31,781 nt of DNA from QQUK01 sp913009765 (GTDB taxonomy: Bacteria; Zixibacteria; MSB-5A5; GN15; FEB-12), in the NCBI GenBank assembly GCA_937900185.1, contig CALCCW010000287.1, positions 1 through 31,781 of the forward strand. The letters are read 5' to 3'. Positions 16,059 through 24,376 of the stretch are shown in pieces. Below the pieces are notes generated by a model. That model saw only the letters and a program-made list of their open reading frames with translations, did not search any database and was not told the origin of the DNA. The position numbers and the translations under genes are program-made. Position 1 is the stretch's first letter. Each line of letters opens with the position of its first letter.

Positions 16059-18440
16059 ATGATACAATATGCCAATATTGCCCTTAGTGGTCCACTGCGT
16101 AAATCATTTACATATAAAGTTCCGCAAAGTATAGACACACTGCTTCCGGGACAGCGAGTGTTAGTGCCGTTTGGGAATATGAAAAAAATCGGCTTTTATC
16201 TTGGTAAGGCTGCTTTTGCCCCCGGTATCAGATATAAAAATATAATTCAAACTTTAGATAATCAGTCATATTTTCCCGATGATTTATTCAAACTCTGTCT
16301 TTGGATTGCAGATTATTATTTTGCGAATCCGGCTGATTGCTTACTGGCGGCATTGCCATCATATTTTAAGAAAAAAAAATCATCACAGTTTTTTTGGACA
16401 ACTGCTCCTTGTGAGATACCGAACGCTTTATTACGGTACTACAAACCGGGGTATAAATTGTCATCACAGGTTATAAAAGATATTCACTCGTACAATAAAA
16501 ATATTTTAAAAAAACTTTTGCAACAGAAATCTATAATTGAACAATGGCTTGATGAACCGCACAATAGAAAATCTCGAATTGCAGGATATAAAATAGAATC
16601 AATAGAGTCGTGGAATATGTATTTCCACAAAAAACAATTTCAACCGGATATGTATGACGGTATTAAATTACGTACAGAACTTATCGCAAATGGCTGGACA
16701 GATTATCAGCTCAAAAAAGCAGTTGAAAATTTTGTGCTGGTACCAATTCAAGCAGATGATACCGTTATACCTCTTGATTTCATCAAACCCAAAGAAAACC
16801 TCGACAAAATAAAACTGACCGATAATCAGCAAAATGTCATAGAAAAACTATCAAAAAAACTATCAAACGGTTTTTCAACAACGCTTCTGCATGGTGTTAC
16901 CGGTTCGGGTAAAACAATTGTGTATTGTTATCTTTGCCGTGAAATTTTAAAAACTCAAAAAACGGCTCTTATTCTAACCCCCGAAATTGCCCTTACATCT
17001 ACTACATTAGCATATTTTAGAGGCTTTTTTGGTGACAAAGTAACAGTTATTCATTCTGCCATGACTGAAAAAGAACGTCTTGAAAGCTGGAATGGTATTA
17101 GGCAGGGAAAATATAAAATTGTTGTAGGACCTCGTTCGGCTTTATTTGCTCCGATAGAGAATCTTGGCTTGATTATTGTCGATGAAGAACATGACGGTTC
17201 TTACAAACAGGATGACCCCGCACCGAGATTTCATGGACGGGACTCTGCAATTATGCGGGCGAAAATAAATAACATACCGGTGCTGCTTGGTTCGGCATCA
17301 CCCTCGGTGGAGTCTTATCAAAATACTGTAAAAGGTCGCTATTCGTTGCTTGAGCTAACCGAACGCCCCGGCAATGCTGTGCTGCCAATTGTGCAAGTTG
17401 TTGATATGCGGACTGACCGATTGCGGGGAGATTTACCGTATATTTCTTATACTCTTAAAAAACAGGTTGAAAAGAAATTTAAAAATGATGAACAGGTTAT
17501 TCTGTTTTTAAATCGTCGAGGACATTCTCCTCAAATGAAATGTATGGAATGCGGGCATATCCCCGAATGTCCAAATTGTAATTTGAGATTGACATACCAT
17601 AAAAAAGGGAACAAACTGACCTGTCATTATTGCGGATATATTATTGCGGTTGTTGAAAATTGTGAAAAATGTACATCTGCTGATTTTTATTTTATGGGTG
17701 TCGGAACACAAAAAGTTGAAGAAAATATCCCGAGATTATTTCAGGGGGCCAAGCCGATACGGATGGATTCTGATTCGGCTGACGGTCGCAAAAAGGCTTA
17801 TGAAATTCTCACTCATTTTTCTGAGAAAAAATCTAATCTGCTTTTGGGTACACAGATGGTAACCAAAGGGCTTGATATGCCGGGGGTGACATTGGTGGGA
17901 GTTCTGTCTGCCGACGCATCTTTGGATATGCCTGATTTTCGGGCATCGGAAAAAGCGTTCGCAAGACTATTGCAAGTATCAGGCAGAAGCGGTCGGGCTG
18001 AAAAAGCAGGCGAAGTGATTATTCAGACTTTTAACCCTGATAATGCAGTTATTCAAGATGCTGCCCGACAGGATTATGCGGGATTTTTTGCAAGAGTTAT
18101 CAAAGAGAGAGAAGATTTGTGGTATCCTCCATTTTCCCGCTTAGTTAATTTTACGCTGTCATCGGAAAAAGAAAATCTTCTTGAAAAAGAAACGCTATTA
18201 TTTAGAGAGAAACTGAATCATAAAATAAAAACTCATAGCTTGAAAGTACAGCTTTTGGGTCCGGCACCATGCCCGATTTATTATTTACGGAACAGATATC
18301 GCAGACACCTGTTTATAAAGACAAATCAAGTTGTAAAATTTGTGAAAATGCTTACAGAATGGGAAGATATCGAAGCTCGTTTTAAACTACCCGCTACTAT
18401 TCGTATCAATGTTGATGTTGACCCTGACGATATGATGTAG
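16059..18440 (+). CDS. priA: Primosomal protein N' (replication restart helicase PriA)
   Basis: ATP-dependent 3'-to-5' helicase that reloads the replisome at stalled forks. The 793-residue protein has the N-terminal DNA-binding domain (ANIALSGPLRKSFTYKVP), the Walker A motif GVTGSGKT (279-286), the DEEH Walker B box (375-378), and GSASPS. The zinc-binding insert has eight cysteines (495, 498, 504, 507, 522, 525, 535, 538) in the expected CxxC pairs. Helicase motifs GTQMVTKGLDMP and QVSGRSGRAEKAG follow. The start ATG lies ten bases after a terminator hairpin and has no visible Shine-Dalgarno sequence. GTAG-type repeats begin eight bases after its stop. Confidence 0.97.
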   Translation: MIQYANIALSGPLRKSFTYKVPQSIDTLLPGQRVLVPFGNMKKIGFYLGKAAFAPGIRYKNIIQTLDNQSYFPDDLFKLCLWIADYYFANPADCLLAALPSYFKKKKSSQFFWTTAPCEIPNALLRYYKPGYKLSSQVIKDIHSYNKNILKKLLQQKSIIEQWLDEPHNRKSRIAGYKIESIESWNMYFHKKQFQPDMYDGIKLRTELIANGWTDYQLKKAVENFVLVPIQADDTVIPLDFIKPKENLDKIKLTDNQQNVIEKLSKKLSNGFSTTLLHGVTGSGKTIVYCYLCREILKTQKTALILTPEIALTSTTLAYFRGFFGDKVTVIHSAMTEKERLESWNGIRQGKYKIVVGPRSALFAPIENLGLIIVDEEHDGSYKQDDPAPRFHGRDSAIMRAKINNIPVLLGSASPSVESYQNTVKGRYSLLELTERPGNAVLPIVQVVDMRTDRLRGDLPYISYTLKKQVEKKFKNDEQVILFLNRRGHSPQMKCMECGHIPECPNCNLRLTYHKKGNKLTCHYCGYIIAVVENCEKCTSADFYFMGVGTQKVEENIPRLFQGAKPIRMDSDSADGRKKAYEILTHFSEKKSNLLLGTQMVTKGLDMPGVTLVGVLSADASLDMPDFRASEKAFARLLQVSGRSGRAEKAGEVIIQTFNPDNAVIQDAARQDYAGFFARVIKEREDLWYPPFSRLVNFTLSSEKENLLEKETLLFREKLNHKIKTHSLKVQLLGPAPCPIYYLRNRYRRHLFIKTNQVVKFVKMLTEWEDIEARFKLPATIRINVDVDPDDMM

Positions 18441-18448
18441 ATCACTTT

Positions 18449-18472
18449 GTAGGGTTCTGGCATGCCTGAACC
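18449..18472 (+). repeat. REP-like hairpin with GTAG foot (copy A)
   Basis: GTAG (18449-18452) is followed directly by arms GGTTCTGGC and GCCTGAACC around a two-base centre (AT); eight of nine pairs form, with one T-T mismatch. It is a sibling of copy F at 26020: the GGTTC/GAACC pair here is GGTTG/CAACC there, a compensatory change. Confidence 0.7.
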
Positions 18473-18500
18473 TATTTGAACTAAACTCCTCCATCAATGG

Positions 18501-18542
18501 CTGACACCTTTAAATTTTGTCAGCTCATCCGCTTAGGCAGAC
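18501..18542. repeat. Degenerate copy of the CTGAC paired-hairpin element
   Basis: CTGACA followed by an AT-rich linker and GTCAGCTCA then CCGC...GGCAGAC matches the linker and second hairpin of the fuller elements at 20605 and 30259, with the closing GAAC lost. It lies between GTAG copies A and B in the 190-base spacer after priA. Confidence 0.5.
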
Positions 18543-18553
18543 ATTTAGTTTTT

Positions 18554-18602
18554 GTAGGTTGGTGTTTCTATTCGATAAAAATTTAATAGTAAGAAACCCA
18601 AC
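18554..18602 (+). repeat. REP-like hairpin with GTAG foot, long loop (copy B)
   Basis: GTAG then GTTGGTGTTTCT, a 22-base AT-rich loop, and AGAAACCCAAC; the arms pair apart from one bulged base. About 40 bases, from TTTTGTAGGTTG through ATTCGATAAAAAT, recur with few changes at 20514-20553, showing they are copies of one unit. Confidence 0.6.
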
Positions 18603-18630
18603 ATCTATTGCTTCGGTAAGCTCAGTAGGT

Positions 18631-20196
18631 TTACCCTATTTTCAACATTGTTTTAGTGGCGACAAAATTATTAGCTCTTAAAGTATAACTGTATGCTCCT
18701 GAGGGATAGTTCGATGCATCCCATTCAAATTCATGATTTCCGGTTTCAAATGTTCCTGATAACGTAGTTATTTTTTGACCATTATTATTATAGATATCCA
18801 GAGTAACATTAGCATTCACAGGAATGGAGAACGGAATTCTTGTTGTTGGATTAAATGGGTTAGGGTAGTTTTGTTCTAAAGCATAGGTTGTCGGAACCCA
18901 ATTTACTATCACTTGATTACCCAAGACATCTGCCATTTTAAGAGAGACGATTTCATTCGTGCCTATGTTCACAAATTCACCACTAAAGTTGTTATTCTCA
19001 AGCGAGTAGATTAATATATTAGTATTAGTTCCGTCAAAATTAGAAATTATAGTCATGTTGTCAGCGAGTAGAGTAGGCGTAATATCTCCTTTAACTACAA
19101 TATGTGCCGCGGCAGCTTGTGTTGTCTGATCTATTGATATCAGACCGTTATCATTGGTAACTGTACCATTGATAAATTTTTGTTCGTTTACAATATTTCT
19201 TGGATATGGGAGAGCATCTCCAACTATCACGCGAATTTGATAGACTAAATCAGCAACGGTTAGTGTTATACCGTCAGCATTAACATCGGAGGCTGCAATC
19301 TGACCGTCAAGATTGACAGTAAAGACATTAGAACCATAAATGAAGTAGTTAGAATATAAAACTGCATCAGTAATTTCATATGCAATTCCATTTAAATTTA
19401 AATCACCACGGGTATCAATAGAATCAGCACAGTTAATGTCAACCCCACCGTTGATGAAGTCTATTTTGCGAAGAGGAACAGGTTTGCCTCCAACAATAAC
19501 ACCATCACAACTTCCATTATAACCGGAAAAAGATGGAAAAGAAGAATAGTAATCAGCCAAGTCTGTACTATCATCTATTCTGCTTGTATCTATTTTGTTG
19601 TAGATATGATTGCTTAAAAATAATTGTTCTCCAGTGTTATTCGTAATTGTGTTATCATCACAATCATCCCAGAGAAACTTAATTGGTGCAAATTCGCACT
19701 CAAAAGCACGGTCGTTGGTTACTAAGAAATTTAAAACAGCTAATTGGTTAGAGATATTTCCCCCAACATTAAAACAATCAGGGTGATTACCGGGACCATT
19801 ATTAGTTTCTGCCAAAGCATTAATACTAATAATTCCGAATGCACTACTGTCTGTTGTTATACCTCTATATCGATATGTGAAATATTCCCATCCGCAGTCA
19901 ACGAGAAATTGCCCCGGGTCAGCAGATTGGAAAACTAATGCCGATGCGTCATACGCGAATAGAAGGTCAAAACTTCCTATCGGATAGTTTTCTAAAGTGT
20001 TGTTTTGTAATGAGATTTCAATTGCTTGGCTCTGACCTTGAATAGATTTATCAGTTCTTTCGATTGCAATTGTGAAATTATCGGAAAGGGTTGGTTCGTT
20101 TTTACCACTTCCAATAATTGGATTTAGCAAATCACAACTGTTTATAAGAAACAACAATACTATTAAGAGTGTTGATGCAATTATTCTGTTTTTCAT
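18631..20196 (-). CDS. Lipoprotein with cohesin-like, dockerin and T9SS-like C-terminal domains
   Basis: Surface or secreted protein of unknown ligand. ATG 20196 (521 residues) is preferred over an upstream frame extension because GGGGAGA lies just before it and it begins a lipoprotein signal, MKNRIIASTLLIVLLFLINSC, with lipobox Cys21. About 35-185 resembles a cohesin-like beta domain (GSFDLLFAYDASALVFQSAD). Two dockerin-like calcium loops follow: DLNLNG at 265 and DVNADG at 304, each continuing into a helix ending LYSNYFIYG or LVYQIRVIVG. The last 90 residues are an FlgD-like/T9SS type A-like sorting domain with the hallmark NYPNPFNPTTRIPFSIP (about 443-459). Having a lipobox and a C-terminal sorting domain together is unusual. 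Domain set typical of FCB-group candidate phyla. Confidence 0.85.
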   Translation of the reverse strand: MKNRIIASTLLIVLLFLINSCDLLNPIIGSGKNEPTLSDNFTIAIERTDKSIQGQSQAIEISLQNNTLENYPIGSFDLLFAYDASALVFQSADPGQFLVDCGWEYFTYRYRGITTDSSAFGIISINALAETNNGPGNHPDCFNVGGNISNQLAVLNFLVTNDRAFECEFAPIKFLWDDCDDNTITNNTGEQLFLSNHIYNKIDTSRIDDSTDLADYYSSFPSFSGYNGSCDGVIVGGKPVPLRKIDFINGGVDINCADSIDTRGDLNLNGIAYEITDAVLYSNYFIYGSNVFTVNLDGQIAASDVNADGITLTVADLVYQIRVIVGDALPYPRNIVNEQKFINGTVTNDNGLISIDQTTQAAAAHIVVKGDITPTLLADNMTIISNFDGTNTNILIYSLENNNFSGEFVNIGTNEIVSLKMADVLGNQVIVNWVPTTYALEQNYPNPFNPTTRIPFSIPVNANVTLDIYNNNGQKITTLSGTFETGNHEFEWDASNYPSGAYSYTLRANNFVATKTMLKIG

Positions 20197-20380
20197 CTTT
20201 GATCTCCCCAAAGAGTCAAGTGGTACTGTTTATGTTTTCTAATTAGTTTAATATACAATAAAGTCGCTTTTTGGCAAGTGAAGAATAGGGGTACTGTTTG
20301 ACAAGAGAGATTTGTCGGGTTTTTCGATTTTGAAATCTGACCTACAAGACGACAGAATAATCAATATTATATATAAAAAA

Positions 20381-20409
20381 GGCGGAACCACTAAAGAGTT
20401 CCGCCCTAC
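20381..20409 (-). repeat. REP-like hairpin with GTAG foot (copy C)
   Basis: On the minus strand GTAG is followed by arms GGCGGAAC and GTTCCGCC around a nine-base loop; all eight pairs form. The outer GGCGG/CCGCC resembles the copies flanking the transposase gene at 30.4 kb. Confidence 0.75.
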
Positions 20410-20517
20410 AAGACTTGACACTTCTAAGCCGATAAAAATACGGTTGCTATTTACGATATGGTTCTTTTTATGACTTTTTTAACATAGTAACTGCAAGACC
20501 GTGACCTTTCAGCTTTT

Positions 20518-20558
20518 GTAGGTTGTGGTTCCGATTCGATAAAAATATAAAAGTTTTT
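20518..20558 (+). repeat. Half REP-like element (copy D)
   Basis: GTAG then GTTGTGGTTCC, GATTCGATAAAAAT and an AT-rich stretch. It matches the left arm and loop of copy B (18554) but its right arm is missing: the next element, copy E, begins where the arm should be. This looks like one element inserted into, or replacing part of, another. Confidence 0.55.
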
Positions 20559-20585
20559 GTAGGTCGAAACCCCTGTGGTTTCGAC
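20559..20585 (+). repeat. REP-like hairpin with GTAG foot (copy E)
   Basis: GTAG (20559-20562), perfect nine-base arms GTCGAAACC and GGTTTCGAC, loop CCTGT. Foot, arm length and loop are identical in layout to the copy at 30388 next to the transposase, although the arm sequence differs. Confidence 0.85.
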
Positions 20586-20604
20586 AATTGAAATAGTCTT
20601 TACT

Positions 20605-20700
20605 TGTTGTGTCGGGTGCTATTCGACCAAGTCGGATGACACCTGACATTTGAGAATTATGTCAGTTCACCCGCCTAGCGGATCAGGAACCGACAGAACG
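20605..20700. repeat. CTGAC paired-hairpin element, complete
   Basis: Two hairpins in inverted orientation. The first runs from GTCGGGTG (20611-20618) to CACCTGAC (20640-20647) with inner arms ATTCGAC/GTCGGAT. A linker beginning ATTTGAG leads to the second, from GTCAGTTC (20661-20668) to GAACCGAC (20687-20694) with inner arms CCGC/GCGG. CTGACA...GTCAG across the linker can also pair. Confidence 0.7.
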
Positions 20701-20797
20701 GGAAAATTTGATACTGGAAGTCAACGGATTTAGGGAGAACTATTTATGCCAAAAAAGACTCGCATGAAGCGGGTCTTAAATATCAAATGTTTATCTT

Positions 20798-21988
20798 CTA
20801 AATATAAAGATTAATTTGTTCAACCTTATCCTTTTCAGAAGTTGATATTGGCCATTTTTTATCTAAAGAATTTTTTAATCGATAAAATTTTGGTGTGTCA
20901 AGAATATCTAATTCACCCATTGTTGCTTTTAAAAGAGTTTTTCTACAAGTTGAAATCCTGTTTAGCATTGGATTGATTGTATTATTAAAATTCTCTACGA
21001 ATTGAATACAATCTTCTTCATTTATAGCAATTTTATATCCTTTATCACAAGCAGAAATCAATAATTCAGAATCACGAAGAGTAGCAATGATTGAACTAAA
21101 TTCTCTGTCTGAGACAATTTTTTCACTGATGAATTCCTTTATTTCAGATGAAGAAATGAATTTTTCAGGTTCGATATTTAAATTATATCTCAAAAATTTA
21201 ACTGTGTTGAGCTCTAAGATTTTTAAATCTTCATTGCTTGAATCGTTTGTTAGGATAAAATTATCTACAAGTCTAATTGATGCCTCTGCAATAGTTTTAT
21301 CATAATTAACGCTATTTTTATGAAAATTAGAAAGTAAACTCTCCTTTGAGAATGGTAGTTCTTCTACAAACAATAGGTTGTTCTTTAAAACTCTTAAGTA
21401 ATCTCCACCTTGTTCAATTTTTTTCTTAGGGTCATAGTATTTTGATAATGAACCTGAGATAAAATCAGCAACTTGGATTCCAAGAGATTCATCGCTTTTG
21501 CCAAACATAAACTTAGCTGAATTAAATAAGTCAACTGGAAATTTTGTTGATAAATAATTATTATAACCTTTCATAAAATTCTTACTACCGAAAGTATCTT
21601 GTTCAATTAATAAATTATCAAATGTATTAATTAAATGTTTATGTAATGGAAGGTGAAGATTCTTAATGAAAGATTTTGGGAAGGGATACCCTTTAGTTTT
21701 TAGTTTGGATTTATCAACAATAATAGAGATGTACTTGAATTTTACTTTTGCTAATTCTTGTAAAATTAACATTCTTCTTTTATGGTTAGCAACTTTATTG
21801 GACTTAATAGGACCTTTTTGAAAATATTTTTTTCTAACACTTTCGATCTTTCTATGAAAGAACTCGATATCTTCTTTTTTAACAATTACAGCAGTAACAA
21901 TAAAATAAGATGATGCGTTGGTTTTAGAAATATCTAAATCTGTATTACCATATGCATCAATAAATGCAATTTTTGAATGATGTTCCAT
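20798..21988 (-). CDS. DUF3800 domain protein with C-terminal winged-helix-like region
   Basis: Probable metal-dependent nuclease-fold protein of unknown role. The N-terminal half matches DUF3800: IAFIDAYGNTD with Asp11 on the first strand, SYFIVTAVIVKKED, an internal strand IIVDKSKL (Asp92), LLIEQD (about 127-131), and GIQVADFISGSLSKYY with Asp175. These acidic positions fit an RNase-H-like fold. Residues about 255-345 look like a winged helix (VKFLRYNLNIEPEKFISSSEIKEFI, ATLRDSELLISACDKGYKI; landmarks only). Length 396. GAGG and TATAAT lie just upstream of the ATG. It is very AT-rich against neighbouring groEL, is single-gene, and is bracketed by repeat-filled spacers, as expected for an acquired, possibly defence-related gene. 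DUF3800 proteins are often found near defence or mobile genes. Confidence 0.75.
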   Translation of the reverse strand: MEHHSKIAFIDAYGNTDLDISKTNASSYFIVTAVIVKKEDIEFFHRKIESVRKKYFQKGPIKSNKVANHKRRMLILQELAKVKFKYISIIVDKSKLKTKGYPFPKSFIKNLHLPLHKHLINTFDNLLIEQDTFGSKNFMKGYNNYLSTKFPVDLFNSAKFMFGKSDESLGIQVADFISGSLSKYYDPKKKIEQGGDYLRVLKNNLLFVEELPFSKESLLSNFHKNSVNYDKTIAEASIRLVDNFILTNDSSNEDLKILELNTVKFLRYNLNIEPEKFISSSEIKEFISEKIVSDREFSSIIATLRDSELLISACDKGYKIAINEEDCIQFVENFNNTINPMLNRISTCRKTLLKATMGELDILDTPKFYRLKNSLDKKWPISTSEKDKVEQINLYI

Positions 21989-22127
21989 ATCATATTATAC
22001 CTCATGGGATATAAGAGGGCTATGTTGTCGTTTGTCTAGTGCGTTTCATCATTAACCCTCTCCCTGTTAATTTATTACGGGGTTACTATGTTTATAAAAA
22101 TGTAATTCAAATATATTAATAAACTGG

Positions 22128-22269
22128 ATTCCAGCTTTCGGGCTTGTTGAAAAAGTCCAAATTATCATAACTTGAGCAGTCAGGAATCCTTTCCTGACTG
22201 TTTAATCGTCGGGAAAGGGTTCCCGACGACGCCTTTAGAGGGTTTTTCAACAAGCCCTTTCGCTGGAAT
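22128..22269. repeat. Nested inverted-repeat element downstream of groEL
   Basis: Outer 27-base arms (22128-22154 and 22243-22269) consist of ATTCCAGC, four unpaired bases TTTC, then GGGCTTGTTGAAAAA, pairing with their mirror on the right; 23 of 27 positions pair. The 88-base interior holds two perfect hairpins: 22177-22200 (arms CAGTCAGGA/TCCTGACTG) and 22207-22228 (arms CGTCGGGAA/TTCCCGACG). Reverse-complemented, the second is a diverged copy of the first with compensatory A-T to G-C pairs. The structure resembles a BIME or small MITE. The rest of the 21989-22304 spacer holds nothing I recognise. Confidence 0.8.
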
Positions 22270-22304
22270 GACAATTATGTAAAGTCAACTTGAGCCTCAC
22301 AATC

Positions 22305-23951
22305 TTACATCATTCCGCCCATGCCACCCATTCCACCCATGCCGCCCATATCAGGCATAGCAGGAGCACCGCCTTCTTTGGCAGGAGCATCGGTGATAAC
22401 ACATTCAGTTGTCAAGAGAAGACCGGCAATAGATGCGGCGTTTTCAAGAGCTGAACGGGTTACTTTGGTCGGGTCAATAACACCGGCTTTGATTAAATCT
22501 TCGTACACATCTGTACGGGCATTATATCCAAAAGAACCTTTTTTCAATTTAACTTCATTGACAACAACAGAGCTTTCGACTCCGGCGTTTTCAGAAATTT
22601 GTCGAATTGGAGATTCTAACGCTTTGCGAAGGATATTAACACCAACTTGTTCTTCTTCATTAGCATCAATTTTATCTAATGCAGAAATCGCACGAAGTAA
22701 TGCAACACCACCGCCTGGGACGATACCTTCTTCAACAGCAGCACGTGTAGCATGTAAAGCATCTTCAACGCGAGCTTTCTTTTCTTTCATTTCGATTTCA
22801 GTTGCAGCACCAACATTGATAACAGCAACACCACCGGCAAGTTTTGCTAAACGTTCTTGCAGTTTTTCGCGGTCATAATCAGATGTTGTATCGTCGATAT
22901 GTTTCCGAATCTGAGCGATACGACCTTTGATTTCTTCTGTGTCGCCGGCACCTTCAACGATAGTTGTGTTGTCTTTATTAACAGTGATTTTTTTACAACT
23001 GCCTAAATCAGATAAAATAGCATTTTCTAATTTGAAGCCAAGTTCTTCAGAGATAACTTTACCGCCTGTTAAGACTGCAATATCTTCAAGCATTGATTTA
23101 CGACGATCACCAAATCCCGGGGCTTTCACAGCAGAAACTTTTATTGTACCGCGGAGTTTGTTTACTACTAAAGTAGCAAGAGCTTCACCGTCGATATCTT
23201 CTGCGATAATCATGAGAGGTTTACCTTGCTGGGCAACTTTTTCAAGTACCGGAAGGAGGTCTTTCATGTTGGAGATTTTTTTGTCGTGAATCAAAATCAT
23301 TGGATCTTCTAAAACAGCTTCCATTGAGTCTGGGTCTGTTACAAAGTAAGGGGAAACATAGCCGCGGTCAAACTGCATACCTTCAACTACATCAAGAGTA
23401 GTGTCAGCAGTTTTGGCTTCTTCAACAGTGATAACACCGTCTTTACCGACTTTTTCCATAGCTTCGGCAATAAGGTCACCAATATGTTTGTCGTTGTTGG
23501 CAGAAATTGTACCAACTTGAGAAATCTCTTCTTTGCCGGCAACCGGTTTAGACATATCTTTAATAGATGCAGAAATAGCGATAACAGCTTTATCGATTCC
23601 GCGTTTGAGAGACATTGGGTTGTGACCTGCGGTAACATTTTTCAAACCTTCGCGAACGATTGCTTGAGCAAGGATAGTAGCTGTAGTGGTACCGTCACCG
23701 GCATCATCAGAAGTTTTCGAAGCAACTTCTTTTACCATTTGGGCACCGATATTTTCAAAATGATCTTCTAATTCGATTTCTTTGGCAACAGAAACACCGT
23801 CTTTGGTGATTGTTGGGGCACCGAATTTTTTATCAAGAATAACATTACGACCTTTAGGTCCTAAAGTAACTTTTACTGCATTTGCTAATTTGTCAACACC
23901 GGATTTTAATTTGGTGCGAGCACTTACATCATAATCTATGACTTTTGCCAT
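22305..23951 (-). CDS. groL: Chaperonin GroEL (60 kDa)
   Basis: ATP-driven protein-folding chamber acting with GroES in the cytoplasm. The 548-residue protein starts AKVIDYDVSARTKLKSGVDKLANAV, has the ATP site KEVASKTSDDAGDGTTTATILAQ (Asp and TTT around 86-91), PGGGVALLRA near residue 412, and the Gly-Gly-Met tail ending GGMGGMGGMM. GGAG precedes the ATG. It lies 21 bases downstream of groES in the standard groESL operon under the CIRCE-regulated promoter. Confidence 0.98.
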   Translation of the reverse strand: MAKVIDYDVSARTKLKSGVDKLANAVKVTLGPKGRNVILDKKFGAPTITKDGVSVAKEIELEDHFENIGAQMVKEVASKTSDDAGDGTTTATILAQAIVREGLKNVTAGHNPMSLKRGIDKAVIAISASIKDMSKPVAGKEEISQVGTISANNDKHIGDLIAEAMEKVGKDGVITVEEAKTADTTLDVVEGMQFDRGYVSPYFVTDPDSMEAVLEDPMILIHDKKISNMKDLLPVLEKVAQQGKPLMIIAEDIDGEALATLVVNKLRGTIKVSAVKAPGFGDRRKSMLEDIAVLTGGKVISEELGFKLENAILSDLGSCKKITVNKDNTTIVEGAGDTEEIKGRIAQIRKHIDDTTSDYDREKLQERLAKLAGGVAVINVGAATEIEMKEKKARVEDALHATRAAVEEGIVPGGGVALLRAISALDKIDANEEEQVGVNILRKALESPIRQISENAGVESSVVVNEVKLKKGSFGYNARTDVYEDLIKAGVIDPTKVTRSALENAASIAGLLLTTECVITDAPAKEGGAPAMPDMGGMGGMGGMGGMM

Positions 23952-23972
23952 TGTATAATTCTCCTTTTATAA

Positions 23973-24266
23973 TTATTTGCGGTTAACGACCGCAAAAATA
24001 TCAGATTCACGCATGATAAGATAATCATCGCCATCAATAGAAATTTCGGTACCGGAATATTTACCATATAAAATACGGTCACCTTTTTTTACTTCTAAAT
24101 CTACTTTTTTGCCGTCATCAGTTAAACGACCGGAACCAACTTCGATAATTTCACCTTCCATTGGTTTTTCTTTGGCGGTATCAGGAATGATGATTCCGCT
24201 TTTGCTTACTTCTTGTTCTTCAACCGGTTTTACAACGACACGGTCAGCAAGAGGTTGGATATTCAT
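23973..24266 (-). CDS. groS: Co-chaperonin GroES (10 kDa)
   Basis: Heptameric lid of the GroEL chamber. The 97 residues show the usual start NIQPLADRVVVKPVEEQE, the mobile loop KSGIIIPDTAKEKP, then GEIIEVGSGR, KKGDRILYGKYSGTEI and DYLIMRESDIFAVV. AGGAG lies 8 bases before the ATG. First gene of the groESL operon; CIRCE is about 47 bases upstream of its start. Confidence 0.98.
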   Translation of the reverse strand: MNIQPLADRVVVKPVEEQEVSKSGIIIPDTAKEKPMEGEIIEVGSGRLTDDGKKVDLEVKKGDRILYGKYSGTEISIDGDDYLIMRESDIFAVVNRK

Positions 24267-24312
24267 TTTGTTTCTCCTATTAATAGTTATGTTACTAATA
24301 CACCATATTTTA

Positions 24313-24339
24313 TTAGCACTCGCAATAAATGAGTGCTAA
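24313..24339 (-). promoter_or_regulatory. CIRCE operator (HrcA binding site)
   Basis: A perfect consensus CIRCE: TTAGCACTC, nine bases, GAGTGCTAA. It lies just downstream of the predicted transcription start and upstream of groES, so repression by HrcA with relief on heat shock is expected. hrcA itself is not in the window. Confidence 0.97.
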
Positions 24340-24348
24340 TAGGCAATC

Positions 24349-24376
24349 AATATATATTAAACGCACTTTTTGTCAA
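24349..24376 (-). promoter_or_regulatory. groESL promoter
   Basis: On the minus strand a perfect TTGACA (24371-24376) is followed after 16 bases by TATATT (24349-24354). Expected start of transcription is near 24342, directly ahead of CIRCE. A vegetative sigma-70-type promoter with a downstream operator is the classic arrangement. Confidence 0.8.

Larger units (their letters stand above)
20197..20797. other. 600-base spacer filled with REP-like elements
   Basis: I see no gene. From left to right it holds the leader of the lipoprotein gene, a weak GTAG-type element on the minus strand around 20310-20345 (six-base arms AGATTT/AAATCT next to CTAC), copies C, D and E of the GTAG type, and one complete CTGAC paired-hairpin element. 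The word CTACAAGAC occurs twice (20342-20350 and 20406-20414), showing that sequence outside the foot is partly shared. Confidence 0.6.

Noticed and set aside
22321..23289. Two long open frames antisense to groEL
   Set aside because: They mirror groEL codon structure, lack start signals and have low-complexity Ser/Pro/Thr composition.
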